Shown: positions 1-4,972 of the stretch, one piece after another | How positions within the stretch are numbered: the stretch's first letter is position 1 | How the letters are laid out: each line of letters opens with the position of its first letter | DNA from: Prolixibacteraceae bacterium | GTDB lineage: Bacteria > Bacteroidota > Bacteroidia > Bacteroidales > Prolixibacteraceae | Length of the DNA stretch: 5,629 nt | NCBI GenBank assembly: GCA_014380255.1 | Contig: JACMKG010000254.1 | Location: 1-5,629 of the forward strand | Direction: 5' to 3' | Program-made: the position numbers and the translations under genes | Notes under the pieces: model-generated | What the model was told of the DNA's origin: nothing | Database searches by the model: none | Seen by the model: only the letters and a program-made list of their open reading frames with translations

Positions 1-222
1 GAAACCATTGAATTCTCTCAAAAGTCGCTGGTAGGCTTTCAGGTTGAAAATGCCTTCGGGTTTTCGGATCTCCAGATTGCCATACGGACCAAACGTGGAC
101 TTGCAGAGTATCCTTCCATCAGTCTCTCGGCTATGAGCAAGGCTGAAATCGAGCAAATCAAATCCGCCTTAACCGAGATCATGGGTAAAAGCGGAATCCG
201 CTACCAAAAGGAAAGCAAGTAA
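1..222 (+). CDS. C-terminal end of an unrecognised protein (5' partial)
   Basis: An open frame runs from the first base of the window to a TAA at 220-222, giving the last 73 residues of a protein whose start lies upstream. The segment has a strand-rich middle (GFQVENAFGFSDLQIAIRTK), then YPSISLS, then a charged amphipathic helix (SKAEIEQIKSALTEIMGK) and a polar end. Codon use resembles that of the following dprA gene, so I take it as real coding sequence. The strand pattern ending in a single C-terminal helix would suit a small PH-like or beta-barrel-type domain, but I recognise no family and assign no function. It is on the same strand as dprA and separated from it by 98 bases. That gap holds only a weak 6-bp AT-rich inverted repeat (GAATAA 230-235 / TTATTC 242-247), so read-through into dprA cannot be excluded. 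Confidence 0.7.
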   Translation, partial: ETIEFSQKSLVGFQVENAFGFSDLQIAIRTKRGLAEYPSISLSAMSKAEIEQIKSALTEIMGKSGIRYQKESK

Positions 223-262
223 TATTACCGAATAAAACGAGTTATTCCAACTGCTCCTGAAG

Positions 263-290
263 TTTTCTATGTTAAAATTGCTTATCTTTT
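263..290 (+). promoter_or_regulatory. Candidate Bacteroidota promoter for dprA
   Basis: TATCTTTT at 283-290 resembles the Bacteroidota -7 element TAnnTTTG, lacking only the final G. A T-run (TTTT, 263-266) lies 16 bases upstream as a possible -33 box, which is shorter than the usual spacing of about 19-21. It would give a leader of about 25 bases before the dprA ATG. This is a motif match only. Confidence 0.35.
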
Positions 291-320
291 ACTCGCTTTA
301 TATGAAAGCTTTTTTTTACC

Positions 321-1430
321 ATGGAGAATTCAGATCATCTGGCCTATAAGATAGCTCTTTCACTGATTCCGGGAATTGGGAATGTAACGGCACGCAACCT
401 GATTGCCTATATCGGAAGTGTGGAAGGAGTATTTCGTGAGAAGGAGAAAAACCTGGTCAAGATACCGGGAGTGGGCGAGGTGAATGCCAAACGGGTCATC
501 ACTCAAAATGTACTTCAACGGGCACAAAAAGAAGTAGAATTTATCCGGAGAAACAAGATCAAGACCTTCTTTTATTTGGATGAAGATTACCCCACCCGGC
601 TTAAAAACTGCAGTGATGCTCCCATTATTTTGTATTTTAAAGGAAATGCCAATTTAAATGAGCACAAGATTATTTCTGTTGTAGGAACCCGTAACGCGAC
701 CCAATACGGCAAAGAGCTGTGTGATGAGCTGATTCAACAGTTTGCCCAGAAGAATTATCCGATAGTAGTGGTTTCAGGTCTTGCCTATGGCATTGATGTG
801 CAGATACATAAGGCCTGCCTGAAATATGATATTCCAACAGTCGGGGTATTTGCCCACGGGCTCGATAACATCTACCCCGCCCTTCATGCTCCGGTAGCTT
901 CTAAAATGATGGAAAAAGGGGGCCTTTTAAGTGATTTTGCCAGCGAAACACAAATCGACAGGCAGAACTTCCTTCGCCGTAACCGCATCATTGCAGGGCT
1001 TGCAGATGCCACGATTGTGGTTGAATCTGCGGAAAAAGGAGGTGCTCTGGTAACGGCCGATATTGCCAACTCCTACGACCGGGATGTGTTTGCCTTTCCG
1101 GGAAGAAGTACCGACCCTTACTCCAAAGGATGCAACAATTTAATCAAAACAAACAAGGCTGTATTGGTTGAAAGCCAGGCAGACATTGAAAAGGCCATGA
1201 ACTGGGATACCAACCCTTCAAGCACCAAGGTCATTCAAATGAACCTGTTTGTGGATTTAAATACTGATGAGCAAAAATTGGTAGACTTACTGAAGGCAGG
1301 TGATCGCTTTGTGGATGAAATAACTGCTGAAAGCCAGCTGCCCATGAGCCGCGTATCGTCCTTACTGCTGGGCCTTGAATTCAAAGGAATGGTTACCAGC
1401 CTGCCGGGCAAGATGTACCGGCTGAAGTAA
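321..1430 (+). CDS. dprA: DNA-processing protein DprA (Smf), RecA loader for transforming DNA
   Basis: DprA is a cytoplasmic single-strand DNA-binding protein that protects incoming DNA during natural transformation and loads RecA on it. The 369-residue protein has the full architecture. An N-terminal helix-hairpin-helix/SAM-like region lies at about 10-65, with two 'IPGIG/IPGVG' hairpins at 16-20 and 48-52. The Rossmann-like DprA core is at about 85-290, with VGTR (121-124), SGLAYGID (152-159), HGLDNIYP (179-186), the RNRIIAGL segment (220-227), FPG (259-261) and GCNNLI (270-275). A C-terminal winged-helix domain occupies about 312-369. The length is normal for Bacteroidota DprA. The ATG at 321 was chosen because it gives a family-typical N-terminus; no Shine-Dalgarno is visible, as usual for the phylum. 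One small oddity is FLRRNR (217-222), where I recall the family usually having FPRRNR. The next gene, higB, starts 52 bases downstream with its own promoter, so dprA is probably transcribed independently of it. Confidence 0.96.
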   Translation: MENSDHLAYKIALSLIPGIGNVTARNLIAYIGSVEGVFREKEKNLVKIPGVGEVNAKRVITQNVLQRAQKEVEFIRRNKIKTFFYLDEDYPTRLKNCSDAPIILYFKGNANLNEHKIISVVGTRNATQYGKELCDELIQQFAQKNYPIVVVSGLAYGIDVQIHKACLKYDIPTVGVFAHGLDNIYPALHAPVASKMMEKGGLLSDFASETQIDRQNFLRRNRIIAGLADATIVVESAEKGGALVTADIANSYDRDVFAFPGRSTDPYSKGCNNLIKTNKAVLVESQADIEKAMNWDTNPSSTKVIQMNLFVDLNTDEQKLVDLLKAGDRFVDEITAESQLPMSRVSSLLLGLEFKGMVTSLPGKMYRLK

Positions 1431-1437
1431 GACTCAC

Positions 1438-1456
1438 ACTTCCCAATTTGGTAAGT
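1438..1456. promoter_or_regulatory. 19-bp near-palindrome, candidate HigA operator
   Basis: ACTTcCCAAtTTGGtAAGT is a palindrome centred on T1447, with 8 of 9 base pairs matching in each arm (the only mismatch is C1442/T1452). It directly covers the proposed -33 box of the higB promoter (1447-1450). HigA-type antitoxins repress their own operons by binding palindromes at the promoter, so this is the natural operator candidate; the assignment is inference. The lack of a following T-run argues against its being a dprA terminator. Confidence 0.55.
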
Positions 1457-1478
1457 CTAATAAATAATAGTATCTTCG
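1447..1478 (+). promoter_or_regulatory. Bacteroidota-type promoter of the higBA operon
   Basis: TTTG at 1447-1450 and TATCTTCG at 1471-1478 are separated by 20 bases, matching the Bacteroidota -33/-7 pattern (TTTG ... TAnnTTTG). The -7 element ends only 4 bases before the higB ATG, so transcription would start at or next to the start codon, giving a leaderless or near-leaderless mRNA. A second short inverted repeat (ATAGT 1467-1471 / ACTAT 1480-1484) flanks the -7 element and could be an additional repressor contact. Confidence 0.6.
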
Positions 1479-1482
1479 CACT

Positions 1483-1782
1483 ATGAGAATAATTGCATTT
1501 AAGACATTACGCAACTTCTGGGAGAAACATGAATATGCTGATTCAGAAACCTCACTAAGATCTTGGTATCACGATGCAAAAAACTCAACATGGAAGAATT
1601 CAAATGAATTGAAACTTCAATACAGAAATGCAAGTGTTGTTGGCGACGGAAGAGTTGTCTTTAATATTAATGGAAATACCTATCGACTTGTGGTCTCTAT
1701 AGATTATGAATTTCAGGTCATATTTATTCGATTTATTGGAACTCACAAGCAGTATGATTCAATTGATGCTAAAACTATTTGA
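1483..1782 (+). CDS. higB: HigB-family type II toxin, mRNA interferase (RelE superfamily)
   Basis: This is a 99-residue protein of the HigB toxin family, small RelE-fold ribonucleases that cleave mRNA, typically on translating ribosomes, and stop growth when released from their antitoxin. Family features are visible along the whole length: the N-terminal MRIIAFKTLRNFW, a tryptophan-rich middle (W29, W37), the core FNINGNTYRLVVSIDY (60-75) and the closing FIRFIGTHKQYDSID (81-95). These match the usual 'vFnI.gNkYRLi' and 'fi.tH.eYd.i' signatures. Length is typical and nothing is truncated. The ATG at 1483 sits 4 bases after a -7 element. The antitoxin follows with a 2-base gap, giving the toxin-first order characteristic of hig loci. 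The gene is more AT-rich than dprA and the helicase, consistent with horizontal acquisition. I infer activity from the intact sequence only. Confidence 0.9.
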   Translation: MRIIAFKTLRNFWEKHEYADSETSLRSWYHDAKNSTWKNSNELKLQYRNASVVGDGRVVFNINGNTYRLVVSIDYEFQVIFIRFIGTHKQYDSIDAKTI

Positions 1783-1784
1783 TT

Positions 1785-2135
1785 ATGGAAATAAAACCTA
1801 TAAAGACAGAGCAAGATTACAATGAGTCCCTTAAAAGAATTGAGGAACTATGGGGTGCGAAACGCGATACTCCTCAAGGAGATGAATTAGATTTATTATG
1901 CACATTGGTAGAATCTTACGAAATGAATCATTATCCTATTGCTCCCCCTGACCCTGTCGATGCTATCCTATTTCGAATGGAGCAAATGGAAATGACTAAA
2001 ACAGATTTGGCAAAATATCTAGGGAGTCAAAGCAGAGTTAGCGAAGTGTTGGGAAGAAAACGACAATTAACTCTTAAAATGGTCAAATCGTTATATAAGG
2101 GTCTAAAAATACCGGCAGAAATATTACTAGCATAA
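1785..2135 (+). CDS. higA: HigA-family antitoxin, HTH (Xre/Cro-type) transcriptional repressor
   Basis: This 116-residue antitoxin neutralises HigB by direct binding and is expected to repress the higBA promoter. The N-terminal half (about 1-55) is a helical region with the family pattern 'I.te.dY..al..ie.L......P.gdel.lL..lve.YE...yPi'. The C-terminal half (about 58-114) is a Cro/C1-type helix-turn-helix: RMEQMEMTKTDLAKYLG, then the recognition helix SQSRVSEVLGRKRQL (81-95), then LTLKMVKSLYKGLKIPAEIL. An in-frame TTG at 1779 would overlap the higB stop and add two residues. I prefer the ATG at 1785, two bases after the higB TGA, because it starts directly with MEIKPI and allows coupled translation. 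The stop lies 7 bases from the stop of the convergent nucleotidyltransferase gene, so the two transcripts probably overlap at their 3' ends. The likely operator is the palindrome at 1438-1456. Confidence 0.9.
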   Translation: MEIKPIKTEQDYNESLKRIEELWGAKRDTPQGDELDLLCTLVESYEMNHYPIAPPDPVDAILFRMEQMEMTKTDLAKYLGSQSRVSEVLGRKRQLTLKMVKSLYKGLKIPAEILLA

Positions 2136-2142
2136 CAACGAT

Positions 2143-2454
2143 TTAAGCACTCTTTCGTTTATAAATCAATTGTTTTTCACGGTCAATTATTTTCCTAAGG
2201 ATTGGGTTCCGAATGGCTTGATTCTCTACCAGATCAACTGATCTTCCAAAAAGGGCTTCCAATTGCTCTTTAAAATCCATGTAATTATCAAAATACTCTA
2301 ATAAATCCACTTCATTGAACTGTACCAAAAAATCAATGTCACTCGACTCGTTGAATTGATTGGTCAGAACAGAACCGAAAAGATACAACTCCCCAACCTT
2401 ATGATTGAGGCAAAGTTCTCTTAGTTTATCTGTATTTCGTTCAACTAATTCCAT
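2143..2454 (-). CDS. Minimal nucleotidyltransferase (MNT / MntA-like), without visible HEPN partner
   Basis: This is a 103-residue protein of the minimal nucleotidyltransferase (DNA polymerase beta-like) family. Relatives usually pair with a HEPN ribonuclease as MntA-HepT toxin-antitoxin systems, where MntA transfers AMP to the toxin. The catalytic signature is intact: GS at 27-28, exactly ten residues, then DID at 39-41 (GSVLTNQFNESSDID). The probable third carboxylate is D74 in SVDLVE (72-77). The N-terminal helix (about 1-17) and the strand GELYLFGS fit the fold. The ATG at 2454 gives a full-length family member. No HEPN/DUF86 gene is adjacent: downstream lies the convergent higA, 7 bases away, and upstream the divergent helicase. 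It therefore appears to be a solitary enzyme, or the antitoxin half of a broken pair. Base composition is AT-rich like higBA. The substrate is unknown. Confidence 0.88.
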   Translation of the reverse strand: MELVERNTDKLRELCLNHKVGELYLFGSVLTNQFNESSDIDFLVQFNEVDLLEYFDNYMDFKEQLEALFGRSVDLVENQAIRNPILRKIIDREKQLIYKRKSA

Positions 2455-2458
2455 ACTA

Positions 2459-2466
2459 CAAATCTA
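2459..2466 (-). promoter_or_regulatory. -7 element of the nucleotidyltransferase gene
   Basis: On the minus strand TAGATTTG matches TAnnTTTG in every defined position and ends 4 bases before the ATG at 2454, predicting a leaderless transcript. No clear TTTG box is found at the expected distance. An alternative -7 candidate, TATCTTTA (minus strand, 2482-2475), lies further upstream inside a short palindrome (TAAAG 2475-2479 / CTTTA 2483-2487). Confidence 0.45.
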
Positions 2467-2502
2467 ATTAAAATTAAAGATACTTTATTCACTTTTCCAA
2501 CC

Positions 2503-2535
2503 TTTTAGGAATTCGGAAATAAGCACGTATCTTTG
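2503..2535 (+). promoter_or_regulatory. Bacteroidota-type promoter of the DEAD-box helicase gene
   Basis: TATCTTTG at 2528-2535 is a perfect TAnnTTTG -7 element, preceded at 21 bases by TTTT (2503-2506) as a weak -33 box. It ends 4 bases before the ATG at 2540, so the mRNA is probably leaderless or nearly so. It is divergent from the nucleotidyltransferase promoter in the same 85-base intergenic region. Confidence 0.6.
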
Positions 2536-2539
2536 CCCC

Positions 2540-3862
2540 ATGTCAACATTCGAAGATTTAAAAATAAGCAAATCGGTTTTAAAGGCCATTGAAGAGTTAG
2601 GATTTACAGAACCTACCCCTATACAGTCAAAAGCCATTCCCATGATTCGCTCAGGAGTGGATGTGCTGGGTATTGCACAAACGGGAACGGGCAAAACAGC
2701 AGCCTACCTGATTCCCCTGATCATGAAACTGGTTAAAGCCGAAGGCAACGACCCTAGGGCCGTGGTACTGGTACCTACCCGTGAACTGGCTATCCAGGTG
2801 GGTGAAGACCTGGAAGACCTTGCCAAATTTACCAATCTTCGCCGGGTGACCGTTTATGGCGGTGTGGGCTGGACCAAACATGCCGAACTAATTAAGCCCG
2901 GGGTGGACATCATCGTAGCTACGCCCGGCCGCCTGTGGGATTTATACCGGGCCGAAGCCGTCTCCTTTAAAAAGATCAAGACCCTGGTTATTGATGAAGC
3001 CGACCGTATGCTTGACATGGGATTCATGCCCCAGATACGTAATTTCCTGGAAGTGCTCCCCTTAAAAAGGCAGAACCTTTTGTTCTCCGCCACTTTCAAC
3101 GAAAAGGTAGAGGAAATGAGCCATGAGTTTTTGGATTTCCCCGAGCGTGTAGAGGTGGCCCCTTCAGCCACTCCTGCCAACCTGATCGATCAATTCTATT
3201 ACAAAGTACCCAATTTTCAGACCAAGCTAAACCTGATCAATTACCTTTTGCGTGATGAAGAGACCTTTTCGCGCGTAATTGTTTTTGTAGGAACCAAGGA
3301 GAACGCCGAACAGGTATTCAAGATCATCAAAAGGCGCTCGGAAGGCGAAAAACGCATCATGCATTCCAACAAGGGCCAAAGCACCCGCCTGAATGCCATC
3401 AACGCTTTTAAAAGCGGGATTGTGCGCATATTAATTACCACCGATATTTCATCACGAGGGATCGATGTGGATATGATAAGCCATGTCATTAATTTTGATC
3501 TTCCTTCCAATCACGAGGACTACGTGCACCGAATCGGGAGAACCGCCCGTGCCAACAACATAGGCACAGCCATTACCCTTGTCAACCCGGCAGAAGAGCA
3601 CAACCTACACAAGATTGAAGAATTGATCCGGATGCAGATTTCCGAACTCGAACTCCCGGCCGACCTTGAACAGGTAGCCACTAAAAAGGAAGAGTCGATT
3701 GGTCAGTTGCGTGAAATCGACCGCCAGAAAAGAATAGCCGATCCAACTTTTAAAGGCGCTTTTCACGAAAAGAAAAAGATTTTCGGTATTACTGGTAAAA
3801 AAGAAAAGCGGAATCTTCCAAAGGACAAGGCCAAACAAAGCCAGTTCAGGAAAAGAAAGTAA
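2540..3862 (+). CDS. RhlE-like DEAD-box ATP-dependent RNA helicase
   Basis: This 440-residue cytoplasmic ATP-dependent RNA helicase probably acts in ribosome assembly, RNA decay or cold adaptation, as RhlE/DeaD relatives do. All DEAD-box motifs are present in order: Q motif with F22 and PTPIQ (25-29), motif I AQTGTGKT (46-53), Ia PTRELA (79-84), GG (107-108), Ib TPGR (128-131), II DEAD (152-155), III SAT (183-185), IV VIVFV (246-250), V TTDISSRGIDV (300-310) and VI HRIGRTAR (330-337). A short lysine- and arginine-rich tail (about 381-440, ending RKRK) probably contacts RNA nonspecifically. The short tail and overall pattern suggest the RhlE subgroup rather than a long DeaD/CsdA type with an RNA-recognition domain, but subgroup assignment by eye is uncertain, so I give no symbol. 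The start follows a perfect -7 element. No strong GC hairpin terminator follows the TAA; only an A/T palindrome (TTTTTAAAAA, 3867-3876) is seen. Confidence 0.95.
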   Translation: MSTFEDLKISKSVLKAIEELGFTEPTPIQSKAIPMIRSGVDVLGIAQTGTGKTAAYLIPLIMKLVKAEGNDPRAVVLVPTRELAIQVGEDLEDLAKFTNLRRVTVYGGVGWTKHAELIKPGVDIIVATPGRLWDLYRAEAVSFKKIKTLVIDEADRMLDMGFMPQIRNFLEVLPLKRQNLLFSATFNEKVEEMSHEFLDFPERVEVAPSATPANLIDQFYYKVPNFQTKLNLINYLLRDEETFSRVIVFVGTKENAEQVFKIIKRRSEGEKRIMHSNKGQSTRLNAINAFKSGIVRILITTDISSRGIDVDMISHVINFDLPSNHEDYVHRIGRTARANNIGTAITLVNPAEEHNLHKIEELIRMQISELELPADLEQVATKKEESIGQLREIDRQKRIADPTFKGAFHEKKKIFGITGKKEKRNLPKDKAKQSQFRKRK

Positions 3863-3935
3863 ATACTTTTTAAAAATCTGTTGCCGACATAGGTTAGAAC
3901 CATTCTTGAATGCTAGCCTTCAGCCTTTCTCATCC

Positions 3936-4052
3936 TTACCTAGTCACTGTCAGGGTAATCCTTCGTTGGGCCTGACTATTTACTTCCGGAAAGGCTTCAT
4001 TGATTTTTGAATAACCCAAACCCTGTAGCTTGAAAAAAGCTATCCGTGGAGC
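3936..4052 (-). pseudogene. Possible remnant of an OmpA-like C-terminal domain
   Basis: On the minus strand a 38-codon frame, bounded by stops at 4055-4053 and 3938-3936, reads ...FFKLQGLGYSKINEAFP followed by EVNSQAQRRITLTVTR and a stop. The spacing of GLGY, an FP-type loop and QRRI followed by alternating hydrophobics resembles the end of OmpA/MotB peptidoglycan-binding domains ('GyGe..P......a.NRRvei'). Upstream on this strand the frame is closed by stops and I could not restore a longer domain. If real, it is a decayed 3' end, perhaps interrupted upstream by mutation. The resemblance is by eye and may be chance. Confidence 0.25.
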
Positions 4053-4290
4053 TTATATCCATCCCTGGGATCACTTAACTCCCACGCTACTTATCTGTTT
4101 GAGAAATCGGATTTATAAATTAATCCCAGACCGCTTTCGGTTAATTGCCAATAAATAGGTTTGCCCGTCAAACAGGGAGAAAGTATTTGACCAGTTAGGA
4201 ATACGAAGATTGAACTAATCCACTTCTGCAAAAAGTATCACTTTCAGAAGCTGTATCCAAGGCTATTCTTCACCCTATTGCTCCCTATTT

Positions 4291-4377
4291 TCTGATACCC
4301 TTCTGATACTCATCTGATACCTTTCTGTAATGTAGGGTTACAGAAAGGTATCAGAAAGGTATCAGAAGGGTATCAGA
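4291..4377. repeat. Long hairpin with 40-bp arms made of 11-bp tandem repeats
   Basis: Arms 4291-4330 and 4338-4377 are inverted copies matching at 37 of 40 positions around a 7-base loop (TGTAGGG, 4331-4337). The three mismatches are adjacent (4310-4312 against 4356-4358). Each arm is itself a tandem array. The right arm has CAGAAAGGTAT (4341-4351), CAGAAAGGTAT (4352-4362) and CAGAAGGGTAT (4363-4373), then a partial CAGA. The left arm has CTGATACCCTT (4292-4302), CTGATACTCAT (4303-4313) and CTGATACCTTT (4314-4324), then CTGTAA. The transcript of either strand would fold into a very stable stem. It lies 428 bases after the helicase and about 600 bases before the next gene. There is no long T-run, so a simple intrinsic terminator is unlikely. 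It could be a REP/MITE-type element or an iterated protein-binding site; the function is unknown. Confidence 0.9.
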
Positions 4378-4755
4378 TGATGGGACCCTGCCAGGGTTCG
4401 GCAAAGAATAGAATTCCTTCCTTTTAAAACAATTGCAAGAGATCATTTACTGGATTTATGAGCGACTGCAGATAAATTCAACGCCTAAAAACCCTTCAAA
4501 ATCAAAGTACGTTATCACTTATTTTCCATTCATTGCCCAGTATATTAAAGACTTGGATATTTATTACCTTCCCTGGAATCAATTTTGGAAAGGATGCACA
4601 GGAGGTGCCATTCCATGGACCTTTTGGATTGATCCATTTCTTATCTCCACATTCATTCTTATCCGATCTTCCCTTTAAGCTGAATGGTTAAACTATTAAG
4701 GGAATCGTTTGCATACAGAGGCTATGTGAAAGGATGGCTTATAAATATGTAAAAT

Positions 4756-4795
4756 TTACTTAAAAATATTTAATAATACAAATATTATTAAGTAA
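4756..4795. repeat. AT-rich inverted repeat upstream of the outer-membrane protein gene
   Basis: TTACTTAAAAATATTT (4756-4771) and AAATATTATTAAGTAA (4780-4795) pair at 15 of 16 positions across an 8-base loop. A competing inner hairpin also exists: TTAATAATA 4770-4778 / TATTATTAA 4783-4791. It is followed by TCTGGGTTACC, not a T-run, and lies about 180 bases before the ATG at 4973. It could be a regulator site, an AT-rich mRNA hairpin or a chance product of the extreme AT content. Confidence 0.5.
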
Positions 4796-4841
4796 TCTGG
4801 GTTACCTTTTATATGTTTACAGGATAAATGGAATAGAGCTG

Positions 4842-4872
4842 TTTTATCCAATTTCAACGGATTGTATTTTAG
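4842..4872 (+). promoter_or_regulatory. Weak candidate promoter for the outer-membrane protein gene
   Basis: TTTT (4842-4845) and TATTTTAG (4865-4872) are 19 bases apart and resemble the Bacteroidota -33/-7 pair with one deviation in the -7 box. It would give an A-rich leader of about 95 bases. An alternative -7 match is TATGTTTA (4812-4819). AT-richness makes chance matches likely here. Confidence 0.25.
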
Positions 4873-4972
4873 GAATAATACAAATTATATAAATGAGGAA
4901 AAGAGAAAAAGAAACTTCTCTATAAAAGAAACCGGTTTTAATTAAAATCTGCTATATAATAAATCAATTATT

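Larger units (their letters stand above)
3863..4972. other. 1.1-kb stretch without a convincing intact gene
   Basis: Between the helicase stop and the outer-membrane protein start I find no frame with convincing coding character on either strand. The sequence contains several small hairpins: GTCAGG 3949-3954 / CCTGAC 3971-3976; TAGCTT 4026-4031 / AAGCTA 4037-4042; ATCCCtGGGAT 4061-4071; GTTTG 4159-4163 / CAAAC 4169-4173; ACCCTGcCAGGGT 4385-4397. It also holds a possible decayed OmpA-like fragment (3936-4052, minus), the long iterated hairpin (4291-4377) and an AT-rich inverted repeat (4756-4795). The last 230 bases are strongly AT-rich and probably carry the promoter and leader of the downstream gene. 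Together this looks like a decayed intergenic region, possibly with a repeat-element insertion. Confidence 0.6.

Noticed and set aside
884..1069. A 61-codon minus-strand frame inside dprA
   Set aside because: It is antisense to the conserved DprA core and has a low-complexity Ala/Ser/Arg composition typical of shadow frames.
1428..1460. Intrinsic terminator of dprA formed by the inverted repeat after its stop
   Set aside because: There is no T-run after the stem and the palindrome coincides with the -33 box of the higB promoter, so an operator is the better explanation.
2485..3838. Several minus-strand frames of 69-108 codons across the helicase gene
   Set aside because: They are antisense to a gene with all DEAD-box motifs intact and show no recognisable domain.
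4048..4191. Minus-strand frame of about 48 codons (ending ...SGLGLIYKSDFSNR) in the gene-free region
   Set aside because: It is short, has no plausible start or promoter and no family resemblance; it could be part of a decayed gene but cannot be supported.
4291..4377. CRISPR array interpretation of the repeated 11-bp units
   Set aside because: Units are contiguous without spacers, too short and present in opposite orientations; no cas gene is in the window.
4433..4678. An 81-codon plus-strand frame starting with TTG
   Set aside because: It needs a rare TTG start, has no promoter or ribosome-binding context, its composition does not resemble the neighbouring genes and I see no domain or membrane-protein pattern that is coherent over its length.
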